From the NCBI GenBank assembly GCA_036744005.1, contig DAINOJ010000018.1, positions 1 through 43,266 on the forward strand: a stretch of DNA of 43,266 bases. The letters are read 5' to 3'. This stretch comes from CALCNS01 sp937897315 (GTDB lineage Bacteria; Bacillota; JAAYKD01). The notes under the pieces are model-generated. The model searched no databases, was not told where the DNA came from, and worked only from the letters and a program-made list of their open reading frames with translations. A program made the position numbers and the translations under genes. Below are positions 16,167-23,586 of this stretch, piece by piece (positions within the stretch are counted from its first letter, which is position 1; every line of letters starts with the position of its first letter).

Positions 16167-17060
16167 ATGCAAGAAATACGAGTGAAGACTAATCAGATTG
16201 AATTACAGGTTCGCGATTATGCGCATGAGGGAGAAGCCATACTCTTTTTGCATTTCGGCGGCACCAACCTCATGGCATGGCAACGCGTGGTACCTTATTT
16301 CCAGGATGGTTATCGTTTGATTCTGGTGGACTTGAGAGGGCATGGAAAATCCGAGATTCCCGAAGGTGGATATCATATGGACGTGATGGCCCTCGATGTC
16401 ATTGGTGTGATGAACCACCTTCACATAGACAAGGCTCACATCATTGGCAGTTCCTTAGGTGCCGAGGTGGGGCTTAGTTTGGCAGCTAATCATCCGGAAA
16501 GGGTGCTTTCGCTGGTTTTAGATGGTGCACTACAAAGTGAAAATGGTCCCTTTGGCCTGTGGGAAGGAACCGAAGAAGCCTTCAATGCGCACGTGAATAC
16601 ACAATTGGAGAAAATCCGCAAGGCTCCCGTGACAAAATTTCCAGACTTGGAGGCTTTCATGCAAGCACGCAAAGAGTTCTATGAAAAATTCAATTGGTGG
16701 AACGAATATGTCGCAGAGATGGAAAGGTATGGTGCTCGGCAGCTTGAGGATGGGCAGTATATAAAAGGTTGGAGCAAGCAGAGCAACATTGCATATTTAC
16801 AGGAATATTTCTACTATCGCTTTGAGGACTATTATCGCAAAGTCCAATGCCCGTTACTGATGCTGATCAATATGGACCTAGAAGAAAGCCGAGAAAAAGA
16901 AGTACTGTTGGGTTTAAAGTCTCTGGCAAAAAATGCTGAATTAGGCGAAGTAAGCGGTTGGGAGCATCCTTATCTTTGGATGCTAAACCCGGAAAAAGCG
17001 TGTCAAGTTACTATAGAATTCCTAAATAAACAAAACTTCAGGAGGACCTATCCGGAATAA
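16167..17060 (+). CDS. Alpha/beta hydrolase
   Basis: About 297 residues from the ATG at 16167, which follows AAGGAG by six bases. The fold is clear: oxyanion region LFLHFGGTNLMAW, the VDLRGHGKSE strand turn, the nucleophile elbow GSSLG with Ser at about residue 96, and a late His in SGWEHPYLW near residue 270. A cap-like helical insert lies between. Substrate specificity cannot be deduced; esterase, lipase or haloperoxidase-like annotations would all be guesses. It is co-transcribed with the ArsR-type regulator and lies about 100 bases before a serine hydrolase gene. Confidence 0.85.
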   Translation: MQEIRVKTNQIELQVRDYAHEGEAILFLHFGGTNLMAWQRVVPYFQDGYRLILVDLRGHGKSEIPEGGYHMDVMALDVIGVMNHLHIDKAHIIGSSLGAEVGLSLAANHPERVLSLVLDGALQSENGPFGLWEGTEEAFNAHVNTQLEKIRKAPVTKFPDLEAFMQARKEFYEKFNWWNEYVAEMERYGARQLEDGQYIKGWSKQSNIAYLQEYFYYRFEDYYRKVQCPLLMLINMDLEESREKEVLLGLKSLAKNAELGEVSGWEHPYLWMLNPEKACQVTIEFLNKQNFRRTYPE

Positions 17061-17163
17061 GAAGTATTTGTCCCGGCTCACATTTGGTTCAAAGAGAGTT
17101 AAATATGATGTTACGCCAGTGGTTTTTAGAAACAGTAAAATCGATTCCAAAAAGGAGACCCCA

Positions 17164-18183
17164 ATGCAACGAAATACAGATATAGTAAATGAAATCAAGA
17201 AAGTAGAACAATCAATCCAAGCAATCGATTTCTCCGGTGTTATAGCAAAATACAGAGGGGATAAAATTTGTTATAGTCTTTCGTCCGGCTATGCCGATCG
17301 TTCTGAAAAGCGATTGAATAATTCGGAAACCCTTTTCGCAACTGCTTCCGGGACCAAGTTATTCACTGCACTTTCAATTGGAATACTCATTAATGAGGGC
17401 AAGTTGACATTGGATACGCCTGCTCTCCATATTGCTCCTCTTCCGAATCCGCTTCTGGATACAAGAATGACAGTACGACATTTGTTGAGTCATACCTCAG
17501 GCTTCCCAGATTATCTTGATGAGAATCTAGAGGTAAATGGTGAGATCAAATTATCGATACCAAATTATACCTTAAAGAGTCCTTCTGACTATCTCCCCTT
17601 GTTTCCACTAACCAAAAACACTAACATACCCGGAGAAAACTTTAAATATAACAATGGCGCTTTTGTCTATTTGGCATTGATGATTGAAAAGCGCAGCAGT
17701 ATGAGTTATGCAGCGTTTGTTCGTCAGCGACTCTTAGCACCTCTAGGCATTACCCGATCAGGCGTTTATTCATTAACGGCTTTACCCAACAATACAGCGA
17801 ATGGGTATTATGAAGATGAAGGAGAATGGCATACCAACATATACAAAGTTCCCATTCAAGCAGGCGGAGACGGTGGTATCTTCACAACCGCTTTAGATAT
17901 GAAACGTCTTTGGGAAGCATTTCTCAATGCCGAGATTTTCTCTGCTAATCTAGTCAATGAGTTTCTGACCCCGGTATGCTGTGTTCGTCCGGAACTTGGT
18001 ATACATTACGGATTAGGTGTGTGGCTAAAGTTATTACAAGACGGTAGCTATGAACCTTATGTGGTTGGTTCCGATGTTGGAGTATCGTTCAAGAGCAGCT
18101 ACAACAAGGATTTACACACATTCTTCTTTGTGGTTTCGAACACCAGTGAGGGCGTCTGGCAATTATTAAAATCCATAACATAA
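17164..18183 (+). CDS. Serine hydrolase of the beta-lactamase (class C/PBP4*) family
   Basis: About 339 residues from the ATG at 17164 after AAGGAG; the frame is open to 17068 but has no ribosome site there. The SxxK nucleophile motif is SGTK (Ser at about 62, Lys 65) in the context LFATASGTKLFTALSIG, the second motif is Y-x-N (YNN at 162-164), and LLSHTSGFPDY is typical of the family. No signal peptide is visible, so a cytoplasmic esterase or peptidase-like role is more likely than a cell-wall or drug-resistance role. It is the last gene of the regulator-hydrolase run and ends next to the groEL terminator. Confidence 0.83.
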   Translation: MQRNTDIVNEIKKVEQSIQAIDFSGVIAKYRGDKICYSLSSGYADRSEKRLNNSETLFATASGTKLFTALSIGILINEGKLTLDTPALHIAPLPNPLLDTRMTVRHLLSHTSGFPDYLDENLEVNGEIKLSIPNYTLKSPSDYLPLFPLTKNTNIPGENFKYNNGAFVYLALMIEKRSSMSYAAFVRQRLLAPLGITRSGVYSLTALPNNTANGYYEDEGEWHTNIYKVPIQAGGDGGIFTTALDMKRLWEAFLNAEIFSANLVNEFLTPVCCVRPELGIHYGLGVWLKLLQDGSYEPYVVGSDVGVSFKSSYNKDLHTFFFVVSNTSEGVWQLLKSIT

Positions 18184-18206
18184 AGTATCTACTCTTTTTA
18201 CGAACA

Positions 18207-18251
18207 AGAAAAAACCGCCCACCGGCGTATCTCCTACGCAGGTGGGCGGTT
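18207..18251 (-). terminator. Terminator of the groS-groL operon
   Basis: Arms AACCGCCCACC and GGTGGGCGGTT with an inner GCGTA/TACGC stem are followed by six Ts on the minus strand. It may also slow plus-strand transcription from the serine hydrolase, although no U-run follows in that direction. Confidence 0.9.
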
Positions 18252-18304
18252 GCTATGTACTGATTCAGTTACTTAAGTATCGATTTTTTCTTCAGCGAAA
18301 GGAC

Positions 18305-19939
18305 CTACATCATATCCATTCCGCCCATACCGCCGCCCATGCCACCTGGCATTGGAGCAGACTTGGGTTCGGGTTTGTCAGCGACTAACGCTTCGGTGGT
18401 GAGAACCATAGCGGCAACAGAAGCTGCGTTCTGCAAGGCAGAGCGGGTTACTTTTGCCGGGTCGACAATACCGGAAGCAATCATGTTGACATACTTTTCG
18501 TTCAAGGCATCGAAGCCAACGCCTTTTTCTTTGGATTTTACCTTTTCTACCACGACAGAACCTTCGAAACCGGCGTTTTGAGCGATTTGGCGAACCGGCT
18601 CTTCTAAAGCACGAGCGACAATAGCAATACCCACTTTTTCGTCAGCATTATTGTATTTGAGGTTCTTCAAAGCGACTAAAGCGTTCACTAAAGCCACACC
18701 ACCACCGGGGACAATGCCTTCTTCTACGGCAGCACGGGTAGCAGAGAGAGCATCTTCAATGCGCAGTTTGCGTTCTTTCATTTCGACTTCGGTTGCAGCA
18801 CCGACTTTAATGACGGCAACGCCACCGGCCAATTTGGCCAAACGTTCTTGTAGTTTTTCACGATCGAAATCGGAAGTGGTATCTTCAACTTGTTTGCGAA
18901 TTTGGGTGACACGTTGAGCAATGGCTTCGGCAGAACCGGCACCATCGACGATGACAGTGTTTTCTTTGCCAATGCGAACTTGACGAGCGCGACCGAGTTG
19001 GTCAATATCGGTGGTTTTGAGTTCTAAGCCCACTTCTTCGCTAATCACTTGACCACCGGTCAACACTGCAATGTCTTCTAACATGGCTTTGCGACGATCG
19101 CCAAAACCAGGAGCTTTTACAGCAACCGCATTCAAGGTGCCACGCAGTTTATTCACAACTAAAGTTGCCATGGCTTCGCCTTCTACGTCTTCCGCAATGA
19201 TCACGAAAGGACGGCCGCGTTGAACTACTTTTTCCAATACAGGCAAGATTTCCTGAATGTTGGTGATTTTCTTATCGGTAATCAAAATGTAGGGGTCATC
19301 CATAACGGCTTCCATTTTTTCGGTGTTGGTGACCATGTAAGCAGATACATAACCGCGGTCAAATTGCATTCCTTCCACGACTTCCAGTTCGGTGAGCATG
19401 GATTTGGATTCTTCTACGGTAATGACGCCTTCTCGACCCACTTTATCCATGGCATCGGCAATGAGGCGGCCAACGGTTTCGTCGCCAGCAGAAATAGACG
19501 CAACTTGAGCAATGGCTTCGCTGCTTTCAATGGGTTTGGCCATGTTCTTAATTTCTTCAACAGCCGCTTTTACCGCTTTTTCAATCCCGTGACGAATGAC
19601 CATGGGGTTTGCACCGGCAGTGACGTTCTTTAAGCCTTCGCGAACCATGGCTTTGGCTAACAAGATGGCTGTGGTGGTGCCATCACCAGCGACATCGTTG
19701 GTTTTGGTTGCTACTTCTTTAACCAGTTGAGCACCCATGTTTTCGAAAGCATCTTCTAGTTCGACTTCACGAGCAATGGTCACACCGTCATTGGTGATCA
19801 ACGGAGAACCAAATTTCTTATCGAGAACCACGTTACGGCCTTTGGGACCTAAAGTAATAATAACGGTATCGGCCAGTTGGTTAATGCCACGCTCTAAAGC
19901 ATGACGGGCTTCTTCATTATAAATGATTTGTTTTGCCAT
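18305..19939 (-). CDS. groL: Chaperonin GroEL
   Basis: Full-length GroEL of 544 residues, the 60-kDa chaperonin ring subunit that folds proteins with ATP and GroES. It starts MAKQIIYNEEAR at the ATG at 19939, preceded by AGGAG (three further codons are open upstream). Family landmarks include TLGPKGRNVVLDKKFGSP, VAGDGTTTA for ATP and metal binding, the conserved apical domain, GIVPGGGVALV, and the C-terminal Gly-Met tail GGMGGGMGGMDMM. It lies 26 bases downstream of groS and shares its CIRCE-controlled promoter. Confidence 0.99.
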   Translation of the reverse strand: MAKQIIYNEEARHALERGINQLADTVIITLGPKGRNVVLDKKFGSPLITNDGVTIAREVELEDAFENMGAQLVKEVATKTNDVAGDGTTTAILLAKAMVREGLKNVTAGANPMVIRHGIEKAVKAAVEEIKNMAKPIESSEAIAQVASISAGDETVGRLIADAMDKVGREGVITVEESKSMLTELEVVEGMQFDRGYVSAYMVTNTEKMEAVMDDPYILITDKKITNIQEILPVLEKVVQRGRPFVIIAEDVEGEAMATLVVNKLRGTLNAVAVKAPGFGDRRKAMLEDIAVLTGGQVISEEVGLELKTTDIDQLGRARQVRIGKENTVIVDGAGSAEAIAQRVTQIRKQVEDTTSDFDREKLQERLAKLAGGVAVIKVGAATEVEMKERKLRIEDALSATRAAVEEGIVPGGGVALVNALVALKNLKYNNADEKVGIAIVARALEEPVRQIAQNAGFEGSVVVEKVKSKEKGVGFDALNEKYVNMIASGIVDPAKVTRSALQNAASVAAMVLTTEALVADKPEPKSAPMPGGMGGGMGGMDMM

Positions 19940-19965
19940 GAGAGACACTCCTTTTCTTGTTCAGA

Positions 19966-20253
19966 CTATTTGACAATGGCGAGAACGTCTTTTTCGCTGA
20001 GGATTAAGTATTCTTGACCGTTCACTTTGACTTCACTGCCGGCATATTTGGAATAAATGACTTTGTCGCCAACTTTGACGTCCATGTTCAATTTGGTACC
20101 GTTGTCTAAGGTACGACCGGTGCCTACAGCAACGACTTCCCCTTCTTGGGGCTTCTCTTTGGCATTGCCCGGCAATACCAAACCGCTGGCCAATTTTTCT
20201 TCTTGGGGTAATACTTTGATCACAACTCGATCGCCTAATGGTTGTAAGTTCAC
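19966..20253 (-). CDS. groS: Co-chaperonin GroES
   Basis: A 95-residue GroES lid protein starting at a GTG eight bases after AGGAGG. PLGDRVVIKVLPQEEK, the mobile loop KLASGLVLPGNAKEKPQEG, and the C-terminal VIYSKYAGSEVKVNGQEYLIL are all typical. It is the first gene of the groS-groL operon, with a CIRCE element between promoter and start codon, so it is expected to be repressed by HrcA (not in this window). Confidence 0.98.
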   Translation of the reverse strand: MNLQPLGDRVVIKVLPQEEKLASGLVLPGNAKEKPQEGEVVAVGTGRTLDNGTKLNMDVKVGDKVIYSKYAGSEVKVNGQEYLILSEKDVLAIVK

Positions 20254-20284
20254 GTGGAATTCCTCCTTGATAATTATTATCTTG

Positions 20285-20311
20285 TTAGCACTCTATGGTG
20301 GTGAGTGCTAA
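20285..20311 (-). promoter_or_regulatory. CIRCE element (HrcA operator) of groS-groL
   Basis: TTAGCACTC, 9 bases, GAGTGCTAA: an exact match to the CIRCE consensus, placed between the promoter and the groS start codon. Confidence 0.98.
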
Positions 20312-20322
20312 ACTCTGTTCCT

Positions 20323-20350
20323 ATCATACCATAAAATGGGCATAAGGCAA
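20323..20350 (-). promoter_or_regulatory. Sigma-A promoter of groS-groL
   Basis: On the minus strand TTGCCT (20345-20350) and TATGAT (20323-20328) are 16 bases apart, 11 bases upstream of CIRCE. Confidence 0.7.
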
Positions 20351-20436
20351 CCGGCTATAAAATCGATTTCGAACTGTTTTCAGCCATTATCGATCATCTG
20401 CCGGTTTTATTGCATTCAATCTTCTGTTTTTGCCCG

Positions 20437-21018
20437 CTATCTGCCGTTTTTACCTTTAAAGCAGGTAACACCACATTCGGTCACCAAGTAATCCACCGGC
20501 TGATCATGCTCTTGCGGGTGCAGCTGTGGAACCCATTGCATTTGCAAGGCATATGCCACTCTGGGCACTTCTACTCGGCAACGGGGCAAATATCGGTCAT
20601 AGAAGCCTGCTCCGTAACCCATGCGGTTGCCAAAATCATCGAAGACGGCACCCGGCATCAGAATGAAATCGATTTCCTGAGGATCAACCAAAGTGTGCAC
20701 CTCCGGGTTGGGCTCCAAAATGCCGAATTTACCCGGCACCAACCCATGCATATCTTGTATTTCATAGGCTTCTAAACGAAATCCCTTGTGACACCGTGGA
20801 ACCACCACGCGTTTCCCTACCGACCAGGCTTCTAAGCGCAGAGCTGTCGTCTCGATTTCGTCACCAAACGACAAAAAGCAAAACACTGTATGGGCCTTCT
20901 TCCACTCTTCCAACTGCATTACATACGAAGAAGCCACCAAAGAAGCTTCCTTGCGTAACAGCTCCGGCCAATTCTTACGATTTTCCAGCACTCGAGTGCG
21001 AATTTCTTTATCGGTCAT
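20437..21018 (-). CDS. 5-formyltetrahydrofolate cyclo-ligase
   Basis: About 193 residues, ygfA/yqgN family, converting 5-formyl-THF to 5,10-methenyl-THF with ATP. The family motif is MGYGAGFYDRYL in the C-terminal half, with FCFLSFGDEIETTAL near the N-terminus and VDFILMPGAVFDDFGNR-like segment (IDFILMPGAVFDD) before it. The ATG at 21018 overlaps the tsaD stop codon (ATGA) and has AAGGAGG upstream, so it is translated as the last gene of the rimI-tsaD operon. It supplies the same one-carbon pool used by the nearby metF and metH products. Confidence 0.93.
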   Translation of the reverse strand: MTDKEIRTRVLENRKNWPELLRKEASLVASSYVMQLEEWKKAHTVFCFLSFGDEIETTALRLEAWSVGKRVVVPRCHKGFRLEAYEIQDMHGLVPGKFGILEPNPEVHTLVDPQEIDFILMPGAVFDDFGNRMGYGAGFYDRYLPRCRVEVPRVAYALQMQWVPQLHPQEHDQPVDYLVTECGVTCFKGKNGR

Positions 21019-22079
21019 GATAAAAACCTCCTTACCACTTTGCTTTGTCCCGGTATTGCTTCCCCCAAGCGTAAATCCGGATAGGCGTTTAAGCTTAAGT
21101 CGGCGAACTCGCCCCGCAGGTAATGCGAGTAACCGGCTGCAGCAATCATGGCTCCGTTGTCGGTACACAACTCGAAACTTGGTACCGAGAACGGCACCCT
21201 ACTCTCCTTGGCAACCTCTTCCATGGCTTTGCGCAATGCTTTATTGGCAGCCACACCTCCAGCCAGCATGAGCGAAGCGTATCCGCCTTTTAAAAGCTCT
21301 TTTCGTACATTCTCTAGGAGCGATTGCACCACCGTATGCTGAAAACTGGCTGCCAAATCGGCTTTATTCAACGGTTCACCGTTCTGCGCGGCCTTGTGAT
21401 TCAAATTGATCACGGTCGTCTTTAGCCCGCTAAACGACCATTCCCTGTTTTCGTTAATGGATGCCAATGGCATACGAAACGCCTTCGCGTCCCCCTCCGC
21501 TGCCAATTTCTCTACTGCCGGTCCACCCGGATACGGTAAGCCCAGCACCCTTGCCACTTTATCGAAAGCTTCCCCGGCTGCATCGTCTCGCGTGCTACCC
21601 AAAATAGTTAAATCGTGCTCTGGACCAATGCGAATTAAATCGGTGTGCCCTCCGGAAACCACCAAACAAAGCGCCGGTAATGGTAAATTTGGTTGTTCGA
21701 TAAAATTGGCAAAGATATGCCCCTCCATATGATTTACGGCAATAAGGGGAATTTTTAGCGCATAAGCCAACGCTTTGGCTGTCGAAACCCCCACCAGTAA
21801 TGCTCCTACCAACCCTGGCCCACAGGTGACCGCTATCGCCGATAGATCGCCTAGCGACACCCCTGCTTGTTCCAATGCCTGATCTATGACCTCGTTTACG
21901 GCTTCCAGGTGTTGTCGAGAAGCAATTTCGGGCACCACCCCTCCGTATAACCGATGAATAGGAATTTGTGTGGAAATGAGGTTGCTACGTACCCGAAAAC
22001 CATCCAGCACCACCGCAGCAGACGTTTCATCACAGGACGTCTCTAAGCCTAAAATACACGTGGCTTTACTCGGCTCCAT
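21015..22079 (-). CDS. tsaD: tRNA N6-adenosine threonylcarbamoyltransferase TsaD
   Basis: About 354 residues. TsaD transfers threonylcarbamoyl to A37 of ANN-decoding tRNAs (t6A). The ASKHA signature ILGLETSCDETSAAVV opens the protein, the iron-binding motif HMEGH and VSGGHTDL follow, and LMLAGGVAANKALR is the late nucleotide motif. I use the ATG at 22079 because GGAGG sits six bases upstream; two earlier ATGs are in frame but poorly placed. It overlaps rimI by 14 bases and the cyclo-ligase by 4. Its partners tsaE and tsaB lie on the other side of the methionine cassette. Confidence 0.97.
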   Translation of the reverse strand: MEPSKATCILGLETSCDETSAAVVLDGFRVRSNLISTQIPIHRLYGGVVPEIASRQHLEAVNEVIDQALEQAGVSLGDLSAIAVTCGPGLVGALLVGVSTAKALAYALKIPLIAVNHMEGHIFANFIEQPNLPLPALCLVVSGGHTDLIRIGPEHDLTILGSTRDDAAGEAFDKVARVLGLPYPGGPAVEKLAAEGDAKAFRMPLASINENREWSFSGLKTTVINLNHKAAQNGEPLNKADLAASFQHTVVQSLLENVRKELLKGGYASLMLAGGVAANKALRKAMEEVAKESRVPFSVPSFELCTDNGAMIAAAGYSHYLRGEFADLSLNAYPDLRLGEAIPGQSKVVRRFLS

Positions 22080-22587
22080 GGTCATCCTCCTCTTCTTCCA
22101 CCACAATCCAATCATAGGTTTCGGGCACATCGCTCATACAGCGTTTCCAGTAGAGCAAGGCATCTTCTTTGGTATCGGTATAATACCCTTTGCGAACTCC
22201 TTCGGGTTGAAACCCGTACTTTTCATACAAGCGTTGCGCCGGTAGATTGCTGCGCCGCACCTCTAATGTGACTGCTTCTATGCCACAAGCCTTGGCATTG
22301 CTGAGCACTCGTTCCAATAATAAAGATGCAATTCCTCGCCGCTGAAACGAAGGATGCACAGCGATGTTGGTAATATGCCCCTCGTCAAAAATAAGCCAAA
22401 TACCGGCATAACCGGCAACGCGCCCCTCCACCTCGGCTACCAAGTAGCGAGCCATGGCATTTTGGGTGAGCTCTCCTTCAAAAGCACCACGGGGCCAAGG
22501 TAAGGTAAAGCACCGTTTTTCCATATCCATGACTTGATCCAAATCGGCTAAGGTCATGTTTCGTATGATTGCAGATGTTGTATGCAT
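22066..22587 (-). CDS. rimI: Ribosomal protein S18-alanine N-acetyltransferase RimI
   Basis: A 173-residue GNAT enzyme expected to acetylate the N-terminal alanine of ribosomal protein S18. HITNIAVHPSFQRRGIASLLLE contains the acetyl-CoA motif (RRGIAS), and VTLEVRRSNLPAQRLYEKYGF is the RimI-specific continuation. About 20 extra residues at the C-terminus are acidic (EEEEDD) and contain the tsaD ribosome site at DNA level. AGAGGCG precedes the ATG. It heads the rimI-tsaD-cyclo-ligase operon. Confidence 0.93.
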   Translation of the reverse strand: MHTTSAIIRNMTLADLDQVMDMEKRCFTLPWPRGAFEGELTQNAMARYLVAEVEGRVAGYAGIWLIFDEGHITNIAVHPSFQRRGIASLLLERVLSNAKACGIEAVTLEVRRSNLPAQRLYEKYGFQPEGVRKGYYTDTKEDALLYWKRCMSDVPETYDWIVVEEEEDDHGAE

Positions 22588-22656
22588 TGTTTATCGCCTC
22601 TTACCCTCTTTGTTCTGCCACCGTAAAAAAACTCCTTCCCAGACGACAAAATCCTC

Positions 22657-22685
22657 TTGACAAGTGCTTCTGAAACGCATATACT
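22657..22685 (+). promoter_or_regulatory. Sigma-A promoter of the methionine operon
   Basis: TTGACA (22657-22662) and TATACT (22680-22685), 17 bases apart, directly upstream of the SAM riboswitch. Confidence 0.88.
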
Positions 22686-22703
22686 GTAAAAAATTTCATA
22701 CGT

Positions 22704-22802
22704 CTTATCAAGAGCGGTGGAGGGACTGGCCCGATGAAACCCGGCAACCTAGGATGACCTAAGGTGCTAACTCCTGCGTAGCGTTTCGCTTCGACAGATA
22801 AG
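22704..22802 (+). ncRNA. SAM-I (S-box) riboswitch
   Basis: The aptamer is recognisable by its conserved blocks in order: P1 strand CTTATC, AAGAGCGGTGGAGGGA, CTGGCCCGATGAAACCCGGC, AACC, GGTGCTAACTCCTGC, and GACAGATAAG closing P1 (22797-22802 pairs with 22704-22709). With a terminator 17 bases on, it should switch off the downstream methionine genes when S-adenosylmethionine is abundant. Confidence 0.97.
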
Positions 22803-22819
22803 AAAGATGTACACTACAG

Positions 22820-22849
22820 ACCTCTTTCTATTTGGAAAGAGGTTTTTTT
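22820..22849 (+). terminator. Riboswitch-controlled terminator
   Basis: Stem ACCTCTTTC/GAAAGAGGT with a 6-base loop and seven Ts follows the aptamer and precedes the first gene by about 30 bases, the expression platform of an S-box leader. Confidence 0.93.
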
Positions 22850-22880
22850 ACATGCAAAAAATAGGAAAAGTAGGTGACTT

Positions 22881-23543
22881 ATGCTTCTTAAACTGCCCGT
22901 CCACTGCTCCAAACCCGAAACCTACCGTTATTTGGGCTACAAAGACAACCTTACGGAAGATTGGCCAACCCTAGACCTCCTGTTTGAAGAAACCAAACGT
23001 CAACTACAACCCCTTTGCCGTGCAGAAGGCGGAGTGAAAACCTGGCAACATTTCCCCTTCTCACTACCGGGTTACGACCTCCCTCACCTGTTGCGTTACA
23101 GCCGACGAGTGAGCATTATGGCCATTACCTTAGGCTCGGGAATCGATGACTATATCGCTCGCCATTTGGCCGAGGGCGAAGTCACCCGGGCGACCTTAGC
23201 CGATGCCATGGCCAGTGCGGCTGCCGAAGAAGCCATGGAAACCCTAAACCGCTTGGTTCAAAGTGATGCTCGGTTACAAGGATACCGCACGACTCCCCGG
23301 TTTAGCCCCGGATACGGTGACGCGCCCTTAAGCTTGCAGGAACACGTCTTGCACGTGCTAGAGGAGAACCGCCCCCCCATAGAAGTGTTACCCGGAGGTA
23401 TCATGCGACCGCGCAAATCGGTCACTGCAATTGTCGGCTGGGAACCGCAAGACGGTCCTCACGCCATATTGCCCGGTTTGTGCGACCACCGCTGTTCTGC
23501 TTGCCCTTTGGAGATTTGCTTGTATCGAAAACAAGACAACTAA
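22881..23543 (+). CDS. Cobalamin-dependent methionine synthase reactivation-domain protein
   Basis: A 220-residue stand-alone version of the MetH activation (AdoMet-binding) domain, which remethylates oxidised cob(II)alamin with SAM and a reductant. RFSPGYGDAPLSLQ corresponds to the SAM-binding RxxPGY segment, and ALADAMASAAAEEAME-like helices (DAMASAAAEEAMETL) precede it. The C-terminus has a Cys cluster, CDHRCSACPLEIC, that could bind a metal or Fe-S cluster, which full-length MetH lacks. It lies directly behind the SAM riboswitch and 43 bases before metH, which itself lacks this domain, so the two together make a complete enzyme. Confidence 0.9.
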   Translation: MLLKLPVHCSKPETYRYLGYKDNLTEDWPTLDLLFEETKRQLQPLCRAEGGVKTWQHFPFSLPGYDLPHLLRYSRRVSIMAITLGSGIDDYIARHLAEGEVTRATLADAMASAAAEEAMETLNRLVQSDARLQGYRTTPRFSPGYGDAPLSLQEHVLHVLEENRPPIEVLPGGIMRPRKSVTAIVGWEPQDGPHAILPGLCDHRCSACPLEICLYRKQDN

Positions 23544-23586
23544 ACCTTATATAAAGAAGAAATTGAAAAAAGATGGAGGAAATCCG